A stretch of DNA of 62,833 nucleotides from NCBI GenBank assembly GCA_029856105.1, contig JAHQWH010000009.1, positions 1-62,833 on the forward strand, given 5' to 3'. The position numbers and the translations under genes are program-made. This document shows positions 53,767 to 62,084 of the stretch, piece after piece. Below the pieces are notes generated by a model. That model worked only from the letters and a program-made list of their open reading frames with translations. It ran no database searches and was not told the origin of the DNA. The first letter of the stretch is position 1, and each line of letters starts with the position of its first letter. This stretch comes from Promethearchaeia archaeon (GTDB lineage: Archaea; Asgardarchaeota; Lokiarchaeia; Sigyniarchaeales; SOKP01).

Positions 53767-55094
53767 ATGTTAGAGTTTCATTTTCACGAATGGGTTGGAG
53801 CTATATTTTTTTCAAAGGTTTATTCCATGATCTTCCTGGTATTGAAGTTGTTGAACCCCCTCTAGTAAACACTGAAATCGTTAGTGAAGGAGTCAAAGTT
53901 TCTCCTGAATTCGTTTGTTTTCCATTTAAAGTCATTCTTGGTGAAATGATAAACCTTTATCGTAATTATGATGTTAAAGATTTTGCGATGATTGCTGACT
54001 ACGGCCCTTGTCGAGCAGGAATGTATGGTGTTGTCCAGAAAAGAATCCTGAAAAACATGGGATTCAAGGATGTTAGAATGTTTTATCTGCGCCAAGATGA
54101 TTTTCGAACTCTTGAATGGCTAAGGATATTTCGTGATTTAGAAAAAAGAACAGGAAAAAAATTTGATGACTATAAAGTTTTAAGAAACACACTCTTGTTC
54201 TTGGCCAAAGCATACTATGTTGAAAGAATAAGCCATATTGAAGGACTTGTTAGATGTCGAGAAAAAAACAAATCAATGACTACCAAAGTAGTTCATACTT
54301 TGATGAATTTACTTGATAACGAAAATAATTTGATGAAATTATCTAATTTTGATAGAACGATAGATGAAAATTTTCGCAAGATTCCTATTGACAAGGAAAT
54401 GGAACCTTTGAGGGTTTGTTATACTGGGGAAATCCAAGTCATGTTGGAGAAATGGGTTAATTATGATCTGATGGGAGAATTAGGCGTCATGGGTATCGAG
54501 GTTCACAAGCAGTATGATGTCTTTGATTGGGTCATGCACAAACTTAACGCCAGCAAACGAAGAAGACGGCTTGAACATAGTGCAAGAAAGTATATTCCAA
54601 TGGATTGCGGTGGAGAAGCGCAGTGGAACATGGGAAGTTATCTTGAGTCTCAAGAAAAAGGTTTTGATGGTTTTGTCCATATATTCCCATTTACTTGCCT
54701 CCCCGAAATATCCCTCATGGGAATGTTAGAAGCTGAGAAAAACATGGACAAGTTTTACATGCCCCACATTCATATTAGTCTTGATGGAAGTTCTGGTTTT
54801 GAAGGACTTAGAACAAGAATCGAGGCATTTCACGATTTAATGGTTGGCAACAAGAAAACTAATCCCTTGTTTAGAGATGCCAAGTATGTGGTCCCGGATG
54901 AAGTAAAAAATATATATTTTAAGCCGAAATCCAATTTTGAATATTTCCTGTCTAGTATTGAAACCCCCATGTCAAAGGTTTTAACAATGCTGAATCCATC
55001 AAAGAAATTAGATGTAGGATTCACCGTTAAGAATGGACTCGAGTTTTTTTCAAGAAATTCGTTTTTTGGTATCGGATCTCTTTTTAACCTTTGA
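53760..55094 (+). CDS. 2-Hydroxyacyl-CoA dehydratase D-component family protein
   Basis: A 444-residue partner of the activase. It contains MGWSYIFFKGLF near the start and cysteines in EFVCFPFK, ADYGPCRAGMYG, MDCGGE and FPFTCLPEIS, the positions that would bind an iron-sulfur cluster in the HgdB/BcrB-like family. The rest is helical, with a long middle (about 150-260). It overlaps the activase stop by 7 nt. The physiological substrate is unknown: the family covers hydroxyacyl-CoA dehydration, aromatic ring reduction and double-cubane proteins of undefined role. It ends 17 nt before a convergent membrane gene of the next island. Confidence 0.85.
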   Translation: MVNVRVSFSRMGWSYIFFKGLFHDLPGIEVVEPPLVNTEIVSEGVKVSPEFVCFPFKVILGEMINLYRNYDVKDFAMIADYGPCRAGMYGVVQKRILKNMGFKDVRMFYLRQDDFRTLEWLRIFRDLEKRTGKKFDDYKVLRNTLLFLAKAYYVERISHIEGLVRCREKNKSMTTKVVHTLMNLLDNENNLMKLSNFDRTIDENFRKIPIDKEMEPLRVCYTGEIQVMLEKWVNYDLMGELGVMGIEVHKQYDVFDWVMHKLNASKRRRRLEHSARKYIPMDCGGEAQWNMGSYLESQEKGFDGFVHIFPFTCLPEISLMGMLEAEKNMDKFYMPHIHISLDGSSGFEGLRTRIEAFHDLMVGNKKTNPLFRDAKYVVPDEVKNIYFKPKSNFEYFLSSIETPMSKVLTMLNPSKKLDVGFTVKNGLEFFSRNSFFGIGSLFNL

Positions 55095-55110
55095 GAGGCT
55101 TAAGGCAAAA

Positions 55111-55563
55111 CTACTTTCGCAACGAAAAGTAAACCTTCAACAGCACCAAGCTCCAGAAAACGGTCCAAACGCTAATTATTAAAGGCATAATGTCATTTGC
55201 AGAAATCGAGTAAAGAAATCTCGTAAAGGCATAATAGGTGGCGTAGACGCTGCAAGTAGCAATAAAAATTATCAAAGGGACGATAACAAAAGCTAAATCG
55301 GCTTTAAAGTGTTTTAACTGACTACTTTTAGGTTTTGTTTTTTTACGAGTTGCTAAATTAAGCGTTTTCTTTTTCAAATATTTAACCGTAAAAACTATTC
55401 CAAGCGCGAACAACCCCGATAAAAGGACGGTAAGGAAGAAATAAAACGCTACTAAGGTCGGTTGCTGCTCGAGTAAGACGTTTAAGCATTGGTAAGGCAC
55501 GAAATAGCCGAACGCTAAAAAGCCAAAAACAATGGTAAAAATTACTAGCGGAAAATACAGCAA
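55111..55563 (-). CDS. Four-helix membrane protein at island edge
   Basis: A 150-residue protein with four hydrophobic helices (VIFTIVFGFLAFGYFV; FYFFLTVLLSGLFALGIVFT; FVIVPLIIFIATCSVYATYY; IMPLIISVWTVFWSLVLLKV) and a basic Lys-rich loop between the second and third. This strongly membrane-like content favours a real gene. Its start overlaps the apparent start of the long plus-strand gene by 32 nt, so one of the two starts is probably wrong. It could be a membrane-type immunity or accessory protein of the neighbouring toxin-like gene. No family recognised. Confidence 0.55.
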   Translation of the reverse strand: MLYFPLVIFTIVFGFLAFGYFVPYQCLNVLLEQQPTLVAFYFFLTVLLSGLFALGIVFTVKYLKKKTLNLATRKKTKPKSSQLKHFKADLAFVIVPLIIFIATCSVYATYYAFTRFLYSISANDIMPLIISVWTVFWSLVLLKVYFSLRK

Positions 55564-58500
55564 ATGTTTTAGTTGTATTGATCTTAGTGCAAACCCGATT
55601 CGATTTACTAAGTTGCACGCCCTGCTCGGCGAGCTTACGCTTACGCTTACGGTACCTTTAAACGCGAAGTTAGCGAATATTTTAAACGCTCTTTATTTCG
55701 AGATTCAGCGCGTAGAAAGTGAGCCCGATAGTTCGGGTTGCTCCTATTACGTCGTTTTCCAGTTTAATATCGAGAAGTACCGCTCGATCGACGACCTTCG
55801 AGACCTCACCTCGGAACAGGTAAATAAGATCGCCACCGCGCAAGCGATAGAAGCTTCTATTCTCGAGTACAATTACCAATTTAACCTCGCAGTTCAGACT
55901 CAGATGAGCTACCACGAGCTATTTTACACCGGGATAGTTACGGCTGTATCCACTGCTATTACTATGGGTGCTACTTTAGGCGTCGGAAAGGTAGTTGAAT
56001 TAGCAGGAAGCCTAACAGGTACCGCTGCGAAAGAGTTGAGCAAGTCCGCTTCGAAAACGCTTTTGGGCCTTTTACAACCCACCGCTGGGTTTAGCTCTTG
56101 GGGCGTATTGTATACCGTGGCTAAAGAGATCGGTCAAGAAGTATTAATAGACCCTTGGATCGAGAGCGCGGTTTCTGGAATGGTTAGGCGCGCGGGAGGG
56201 GACGCTATGCTACAGATGGTGCTCAGTTCGGTCGCGGAGAGCTTGAGAGAAACGCTCACCGGACCTTTTACTAACCTATTTAGCTCCCAGCAATCTGAAG
56301 GCGCGTCTTTATACGAGCAACTCGACGCTAAATATTTCTCAAGCGGTTTAAAACCAACGGTCCAAGACGTTCTCACTGTTTTTAACGAGTACAGAACGGA
56401 AATTGAAGTGCAAATAGAACAACATAGAGGTGATCTGAAATTGCTCGGTGGAGCCACGAGAGCTATTAGTTTTGTGTCAATAGCTTTAGGTTTTACCGCT
56501 TCGCAATTTCTCGGACCCATTAGCGCCTTAGTGTACTCAACGCTTGCAACCTATTGCTTCTCAGAAGACATTTCGCTTAAAGACGCGTTCAAGCAAGCTT
56601 TTAGCCCTATTAAAGCGGCTATAAGCAATAGTAAAATCGGAGACTATGTGCAAAACAACAAAAAGAAAGTGTTAGGTCTTGTCGGTATTGGCGCGCTGTC
56701 GGCTACAATGACGGGATTGCAAGTATTATTACCCTCTTTAAACCTTCTCTGGAGCTTTCTACCCGGAGTAGGCGTGCCGATAACGATAGGGATGGTTCAA
56801 AATAAAAAATTAGATTCTAAAGAGGAGATAGTCCATTATAACAGATGGTTAACAGATCGTATAAAGTCTTACTTAGACAACCTTCCTAATAGGATTAATT
56901 ATTTATTTGATCCATATAAAGCTTTTACAAAGATGGGCAGTCTTCTCGGTCAGAAGGATTCTTACTTCCTCGAGCAAAGACGGTTGAAATGGGCTAAGAG
57001 AGTTTTAGCTCAGACAGTACTCGATACTATGAGTTCAAGTTTGAAGCAGAAAATTGAAGAGTGGTCTGGCGAGTTTCCACAATTAGAAGAAGATTTATTC
57101 AAAGTTTACTCTGATCTGATTAGTTTTGTTGACGATTATCAAAGAATCTTAAATCCTAAACCTTCTCCACGGTATCAGATGTATAATCACCATCCAAATT
57201 TCAATAGAAATTTCTTCTCTGAGATTACGACCGCTGAACAAGCATACTGGCTTGGATTTATAGCAGCTGATGGTTATATTAGTGTAGAGCACAAAAAATA
57301 TGGAGATTATTATCGTATGGGCATAGGGATATCTACCAAGGACGAAACTGAATTTGGTCTTTTGACGAAGTTTTGTAAAGCTGTAGGACTAAATCCAAAA
57401 TATATAAGCACTAGACCAGTTCGTTGCGATTTTACGGGGAAAGATAGTTTAATTAGCGAGATAAGATGGGGCGATCAAGAATTTGCTCAAGACCTTATTG
57501 ACCTCGGCATAGAGTATGATTTCGTCGAATCCAAAGGGAGGAGAGTGAAAGTAGCAACATTGCCTGAATTCGCCAGCAGAGAATTAGCTTTAGCTTATCT
57601 TTTAGGATTCTACGATGGAGATGGTTCAAAAGGTTTAAATAGCCAAGATAAGAGTATTTATCCCACAGTTTCTTCTGAAAACAGAGAATTCTTGTATCAA
57701 TTAAAGAATTACTTTGGAATTAAAAGCAAAGTAACAAAAGCTACCGTTGAAAGATATGATCACAGAAGGGATATTATTGTAAGAAGTACCCAGCACAGGC
57801 TCTACTTGGAAATACCTCTCTTTAAAGAAATGATGGAAAATTATGGAAACAGTCTAGAAAGGAAAAGAGAAAAGCTCGAACGACTCGATCATTATGGAGT
57901 GTCTTCCACTCGGTATTTCTTAAGACAAGTTCTTAAAAGGGATTTATTAGAAGCAATGTTAGAGATTATATCTCCTAATAAGATTGGTAAGATTTTAGGC
58001 GTAAAAGGTGAGACAATAGCTAGGTTTGCTCGAGACGAGTATGGGCTTTCAATCCCAAAGACTGCAGGTGAGTATCAATCGATTCAACATTCACTTAGAA
58101 ATTTAAGAGTAGATTCTGAGTATTACGCAGATTATTTCCACTATACAAACTTCCTTGGTGGCTTAAGACGTGGTTCACAGGGATTATTTGGGGATTTTAA
58201 TTTTAGATTACATGAATACTACGATACAGAGTTAATTAAAGAGCTAGTGAGTCAGGGTATCAAAGTCGACGAAACCAAATCGGTAGCTTTCGCTCGAAAT
58301 CGAGGAGTTGTAGATAAAAACGGAAAAGTAATAGAAAATCCTAGAATTATTTGGTTAACGCAGGGAACAGCAAGGAGAGGTCTTGACCATATTTTACTTC
58401 GTCACGGTGAGGGTGGCATCCCAAAGAAGAAATTCAGCACTATTTTTGGTATATCAGACGACGCTGAAACTATTGGCAACTTTATTTTTTACGCTATTAC

Positions 58501-58657
58501 TAAATTTCCAGTTCACTTAAAATTACCAGGAGCTGGGGGACGGTCTACACTTTATGTGTATCAAATTCGGAGAAAAGGTGAAATTAATTATTTGAAAATT
58601 CTAGTAGACGAAGAGGGAGAAATTGTTACGGCATACCCTGATAGGAACGAAAACTAG
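55532..58657 (+). CDS. Mosaic polymorphic-toxin-like protein with LAGLIDADG and BECR-like nuclease
   Basis: A 1041-residue frame; the true start may be later than the ATG at 55532 because the first 30 residues overlap a divergent gene. Residues about 30-420 are GC-rich in DNA and hold several Gly/Ala-rich hydrophobic helices (GIVTAVSTAITMGATLGVGK; IGALSATMTGLQVLLPSL). About 555-780 is a LAGLIDADG endonuclease (AYWLGFIAADG, LAYLLGFYDGDG), followed by a DNA-binding-like helical part to about 850. Residues 935-1036 (TARRGLDHILLRHG ... IVTAYP; His953, His958) resemble the Barnase/EndoU/colicin E5-D (BECR) nuclease toxins, like the PBECR domains of phage capsid proteins. The family call is inference. 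Confidence 0.5.
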   Translation: MVKITSGKYSKCFSCIDLSANPIRFTKLHALLGELTLTLTVPLNAKLANILNALYFEIQRVESEPDSSGCSYYVVFQFNIEKYRSIDDLRDLTSEQVNKIATAQAIEASILEYNYQFNLAVQTQMSYHELFYTGIVTAVSTAITMGATLGVGKVVELAGSLTGTAAKELSKSASKTLLGLLQPTAGFSSWGVLYTVAKEIGQEVLIDPWIESAVSGMVRRAGGDAMLQMVLSSVAESLRETLTGPFTNLFSSQQSEGASLYEQLDAKYFSSGLKPTVQDVLTVFNEYRTEIEVQIEQHRGDLKLLGGATRAISFVSIALGFTASQFLGPISALVYSTLATYCFSEDISLKDAFKQAFSPIKAAISNSKIGDYVQNNKKKVLGLVGIGALSATMTGLQVLLPSLNLLWSFLPGVGVPITIGMVQNKKLDSKEEIVHYNRWLTDRIKSYLDNLPNRINYLFDPYKAFTKMGSLLGQKDSYFLEQRRLKWAKRVLAQTVLDTMSSSLKQKIEEWSGEFPQLEEDLFKVYSDLISFVDDYQRILNPKPSPRYQMYNHHPNFNRNFFSEITTAEQAYWLGFIAADGYISVEHKKYGDYYRMGIGISTKDETEFGLLTKFCKAVGLNPKYISTRPVRCDFTGKDSLISEIRWGDQEFAQDLIDLGIEYDFVESKGRRVKVATLPEFASRELALAYLLGFYDGDGSKGLNSQDKSIYPTVSSENREFLYQLKNYFGIKSKVTKATVERYDHRRDIIVRSTQHRLYLEIPLFKEMMENYGNSLERKREKLERLDHYGVSSTRYFLRQVLKRDLLEAMLEIISPNKIGKILGVKGETIARFARDEYGLSIPKTAGEYQSIQHSLRNLRVDSEYYADYFHYTNFLGGLRRGSQGLFGDFNFRLHEYYDTELIKELVSQGIKVDETKSVAFARNRGVVDKNGKVIENPRIIWLTQGTARRGLDHILLRHGEGGIPKKKFSTIFGISDDAETIGNFIFYAITKFPVHLKLPGAGGRSTLYVYQIRRKGEINYLKILVDEEGEIVTAYPDRNEN
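55634..55651 (+). repeat. CTTACG tandem repeat (3 copies)
   Basis: Three perfect copies of CTTACG give Leu-Thr-Leu-Thr-Leu-Thr in the long frame. It lies at the transition from AT-rich to GC-rich DNA near the start of the mosaic gene, where a truncated 5' end or recombination joint would be expected. Confidence 0.5.
57209..58111 (+). mobile_element. LAGLIDADG homing-endonuclease segment within the mosaic gene
   Basis: The segment encodes residues about 560-860: FFSEITTAEQAYWLGFIAAD starts the first motif, YLLGFYDGDG is the second, and both metal-binding acidic residues are present. The opening matches stand-alone LAGLIDADG proteins of bacteria, phages and introns rather than inteins. I find no intein start Cys/Ser block or terminal H-N junction. 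Composition here is ordinary (35% GC in 57241-57300), unlike the GC-rich upstream part. It may be an inserted mobile endonuclease captured as a protein domain. Confidence 0.5.
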
Positions 58658-58741
58658 AATCCCCACGCACTACCTAAATTTAAATTAGAATTGTTCTTTT
58701 TTTTTATTAATTATTAATTTAATTAGCATTTTTACGGAGTT

Positions 58742-59284
58742 TTGGTTTTGAGGGTATTTGTATCAGATGTTATCGTTAAAAAGGATAAAGATGGCTACGA
58801 TTACTACTGGGTTGTTGGAAACCTTCAGAGTGGGATGGAAGTTATTATCGACGATTATTACTTTGATCTTCGCGAGTGGATAGGTCAAAGCGTTGAAATG
58901 TTGCTGTCATTTTTGCGGTCACCTTACAGCGAGCTCCAGAGAGGTATTTGCAACAAATTATTTTTACCGTTTAAGTATTATTCCGTGGAGCTCATTGACG
59001 AGTTGTTAGAAGAGAAGGGCGTCGTCTCAACCGGCAACGAAAGAGTTGTAATCTTGACTGGTGAATTTATTGATTCCTATGCTATCCCCAAAAAATGGGC
59101 TTCTTTCACTCAACGAGACTTGTTTAGAGTTTTGTACAAGGAACCGTCTGCTCTAAAAACTGAGGACGGAGCGTTCCTTCTATACCCCTTTCATTTGCGA
59201 AAGGCAGTTCCAATAGAGAGATTTCCTCAGGAAGTAACAGTGGCGGGAAGTTTGAATTTAGAAGCCTGGATTCCAAGCCATTGA
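58742..59284 (+). CDS. Candidate immunity protein of the toxin-like gene
   Basis: A 180-residue soluble protein from TTG (58742), with a GGAG-like site just upstream. It has a strand-rich N-terminal half (RVFVSDVIVKKDKDGYDYYW) and a helix-rich centre (MLLSFLRSPYSELQRG), and is neutral to acidic overall. It follows the mosaic gene by 84 nt on the same strand, the typical position of an immunity gene after a toxin with a C-terminal nuclease domain. No family recognised. Its 3' end overlaps a hairpin terminator, and it has no paralogue elsewhere in the window. Confidence 0.55.
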   Translation: MVLRVFVSDVIVKKDKDGYDYYWVVGNLQSGMEVIIDDYYFDLREWIGQSVEMLLSFLRSPYSELQRGICNKLFLPFKYYSVELIDELLEEKGVVSTGNERVVILTGEFIDSYAIPKKWASFTQRDLFRVLYKEPSALKTEDGAFLLYPFHLRKAVPIERFPQEVTVAGSLNLEAWIPSH

Positions 59285-59299
59285 TGTTGGCTTGGTTTT
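59273..59299 (+). terminator. Hairpin terminator with T-run
   Basis: CCAAGCCA (59273-59280) pairs perfectly with TGGCTTGG (59288-59295) around a 7-nt loop, and is followed by TTTT. The stop codon of the 180-aa gene lies in the loop. This is a bacterial-style intrinsic terminator, unusual for archaea, which use U-tracts alone. Confidence 0.7.
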
Positions 59300-59449
59300 A
59301 ACCTTAACAATCTGAAAGAAACAGACTATTTAGCGAGGGATTTGGAAAATTACTTTTTTATCATACTATTGCGAATCTGTTTGTAATGGGAAAATTTTTA
59401 TTTTAAACTGTGTTATTTGATTAAATACTTAACTAGGTAAAAATACATC

Positions 59450-60670
59450 ATGTTAATATCATTCCCTAACATGGGGCCTAACTGGGTAGCTTTTAAAACG
59501 CTATTTACAAGCCTTGGTCTAGATGTTGTAGTTCCAGATCCAACGAATCGAGAAGCGATAAAGATTGGAGTCAAGTATTCCCCCGAATTCGTGTGCTTCC
59601 CGTTTAAAGCGACTATTGGAGATTTCGTGAATGCTATAGAAAAGGGAGCAGATACGCTAATCATGGCAATAGATTGCGGACCGTGTAGATTTGGCTTTTA
59701 CGCGAGCGTTCAAGAACGCATTTTAAAAGATATGGGTTATAAAGACATTACGGTTATCCCCCTTGACCAAGCAGACCTTTTAGATTTTAAATGGGTCAAA
59801 ACTCTTCAAGAAGTTAGCGGTCGAAAGGATTTATTTATGTATTCAAAATTCGTTAAGGCTGTTATTATTTTTCTAAAGAAAGCTAAACTGTTAAACGATA
59901 TTCAAACTGCCGAAGGTATCTTCCGAGCTTACGAGCGTAATCAAGGAGATACAACGGATTTGATTAAAAACTTATTGGATAAGCTTGATCAAGCTAATAC
60001 GCTCCCAGAATTGAGAAAATTTAAAAGCGTTATTAAGCAAGATTTTAGCAATTTAGATATTGATAAAACCCGAACTCCTCTACGGGTGGGTGTTTCGGGG
60101 GAGATTCACATTAACTTGGAACCCTATGTAAATTTAGATATCCGTAGAAAGCTGGGTGAGATGAACATTGAAGTACACCAAAGCTTGAGCTTATACGATT
60201 GGGTCGTCCATAAATTCCATTTAAATTATCACAGAAAGTGGTTGGAACACCTTTCCCATCCATACATGCCCATGGACATTGGCGGTGAAAGTTTTGAGCT
60301 TTTAGCTTAAAACCATCTTTGCCAATGGGTGTTAGGTGAATATATAGACAAAGCTCAAGCGGGGTTTGATGGCTTCGTTCATCAATATCCGTTCTTATGC
60401 CTCCCCGAAGTGACGGCTCGGACGATTTTAACTAATAAACTTAAGGGAATTTACGATCTTCCCATCATTTACTTCTCTTTCGACGAACAGAGTGGATTAG
60501 GTGGCTTCAGAACTAGGTTAGAAGCATTTTCAGATCTAATGTATGGTCGTAGGAATAAAGAAATTGAAACTAACGCCAAATTCATATCAAATGGTAATAA
60601 AAAGATTTATCCGCATTATGGCAATTTATTTTATAATGAATGCGTTCAATTAATTCAAAATTCGGTTTAA
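59450..60670 (+). pseudogene. 2-Hydroxyacyl-CoA dehydratase D-component, interrupted by a stop
   Basis: One frame from ATG at 59450 to the TAA at 60668-60670 is broken by a TAA at 60308-60310. The upstream 286 codons and downstream 113 codons lie in the same frame and match the intact paralogue at 53760 end to end, with cysteines in EFVCFPFK, DCGPCRFG and PFLCLPE. Compared with that paralogue there are 30 extra bases (60293-60322) just after MDIGGES, holding the stop and a hairpin (TTTTGAGC/GCTTAAAA, 60292-60312, one G-T mismatch). It is otherwise well preserved and lies next to an intact activase gene, so either recent decay or RNA/ribosome-level rescue. Confidence 0.8.
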
Positions 60671-60688
60671 TAATAAAAGTGAGATTAT

Positions 60689-61714
60689 ATGGTTGAAGTT
60701 ACTGAAAAAATTGCTAAAGAGAGGAAAAAAAAAGATGCTTTCCTTGGTATTGACATAGGAAGCGTGAGTTGCAAATTCGTTCTAATGGATAAAGATGGAA
60801 ATTTACTTACCAGCGTATTTTTACGAAATAGAGGTTCTCCCATCGACTCAGCCAAGGCAGGAATGGCAGGGTTACGCGATAACATAGAACAAAGTGAAAA
60901 TTTAGGCGACTACGAGATACGTTGCTGTGGTACTACTGGTTCGGCACGGTATTTAACAAAAGCAATCGTAGGTGCCGATCTCGCTAAAACTGAGATAATA
61001 GCTCACGCTGTTGCAGCACAGACCATCTATCCCGATGTAAGAACGATTTTAGAAATTGGTGGTCAAGATTCGAAAATAATTCTTCTACGGGACGGAATAA
61101 TTGTAGATTTTGCGATGAATTCTGTGTGCGCTGCGGGAACGGGTTCTTTTCTCGATCATCAAGCAGCGAGACTTGGGATTCCTATAGAGGAGTTTGGCGC
61201 TTACGCTGTAAAATCGAAAAATCCTGTGAGTATAGCTGGAAGATGTACTGTATTTGCAGAATCCGATATGATTCACAAGCAAAATGCGGGGTATTCTAAA
61301 GAAGATATTATTGCTGGTTTATGCGATTCACTTGTTCGCAATTATATGAACAATGTAGGTAAGGGTAAAACCTTGGAAGAACCTATTGTGTTCCAAGGCG
61401 GCGTTTCTTACAACAAAGGGATCATTGAAGCATTTGAAAGACATTTAGGTTGCAAAGTAATTGTTCCTAAATATAACGTCCTAATGGGGGCTTTAGGAAT
61501 GGCAATTTTAGTTAGAGATTTCTATTTAGAGAACGAACATCAAACTGTATTTCGAGGACTCGAAGTAGCTGAAATTGAATTCACGACCTCAGCGTTCAAC
61601 TGTGGAGACTGCCCCAATAATTGCGAAATAGTCCAAGTAAAGATGCCCCAAGAGGGAAATAAAATTATAGCTCGCTGGGGCTCTCGTTGTGGTAAATGGG
61701 ATCAAGTAGATTAA
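60689..61714 (+). CDS. BadF/HgdC-type ATPase activase, second copy
   Basis: A 341-residue activase closely similar to that at 52.7 kb: FLGIDIGSVSCKFVL, EIGGQDSKIILL, NSVCAAGTGSFLDHQA, SIAGRCTVFAESDM and FQGGVSYNKG are intact. A C-terminal Cys-rich tail (FNCGDCPNNC, SRCGKW) is shared with the other copy. It follows the interrupted D-component by 18 nt and is the partner expected for it. If the D-component is truly dead, this activase may serve other targets, such as the proteins at 48.5 or 53.8 kb. It appears intact and under purifying-type conservation by eye. Confidence 0.92.
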   Translation: MVEVTEKIAKERKKKDAFLGIDIGSVSCKFVLMDKDGNLLTSVFLRNRGSPIDSAKAGMAGLRDNIEQSENLGDYEIRCCGTTGSARYLTKAIVGADLAKTEIIAHAVAAQTIYPDVRTILEIGGQDSKIILLRDGIIVDFAMNSVCAAGTGSFLDHQAARLGIPIEEFGAYAVKSKNPVSIAGRCTVFAESDMIHKQNAGYSKEDIIAGLCDSLVRNYMNNVGKGKTLEEPIVFQGGVSYNKGIIEAFERHLGCKVIVPKYNVLMGALGMAILVRDFYLENEHQTVFRGLEVAEIEFTTSAFNCGDCPNNCEIVQVKMPQEGNKIIARWGSRCGKWDQVD

Positions 61715-61875
61715 TTTCGAGTTTTATATTCTGATCTTTTGATAACATACTTTTCAAACTATTATTGTATTTACAATCTTTAAATTAGATAAATGAATAT
61801 TTGAATAAAATAAGAAAAAGCATATCTACTAAAGTTATTAAAATATTGTCCAATTTTTAATAAAAGAGAAGTAAA

Positions 61876-62070
61876 ATGACAGAATTTTTTAAGCAATTAA
61901 AAGACTTGGGCGGGGAATTTCTCGAGTCCTTGCAACATAAAACAAAATTATCGACAATATTTGATATTTATTTAGAAAAAGTAATCCCTTCATTTGTTTC
62001 CGAAAAAGAGTTAAAGGAATATTACGAGAGACGGATGGAGGAAGTTAATAATTTCATAGACAAACTATAA
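61876..62070 (+). CDS. Small helical protein
   Basis: A 64-residue, mostly helical, charged protein (FKQLKDLGGEFLESLQHKTK; then ELKEYYERRMEEVNNFIDKL). An AGAGAAG site precedes the ATG, and the next gene starts 14 nt after its stop, so it is probably in one operon with the acyltransferase. No family known; a partner or membrane-peripheral factor is possible. Confidence 0.55.
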   Translation: MTEFFKQLKDLGGEFLESLQHKTKLSTIFDIYLEKVIPSFVSEKELKEYYERRMEEVNNFIDKL

Positions 62071-62084
62071 ACGAGGGGAAAATA

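Noticed and set aside
56134..56520. 128-codon minus-strand frame inside the mosaic gene
   Set aside because: GC-rich DNA gives long chance frames; the plus-strand product is continuous and domain-bearing.
56820..58200. Intein in the mosaic protein
   Set aside because: No N-terminal Cys/Ser splicing block and no C-terminal H-N junction were found around the LAGLIDADG domain.
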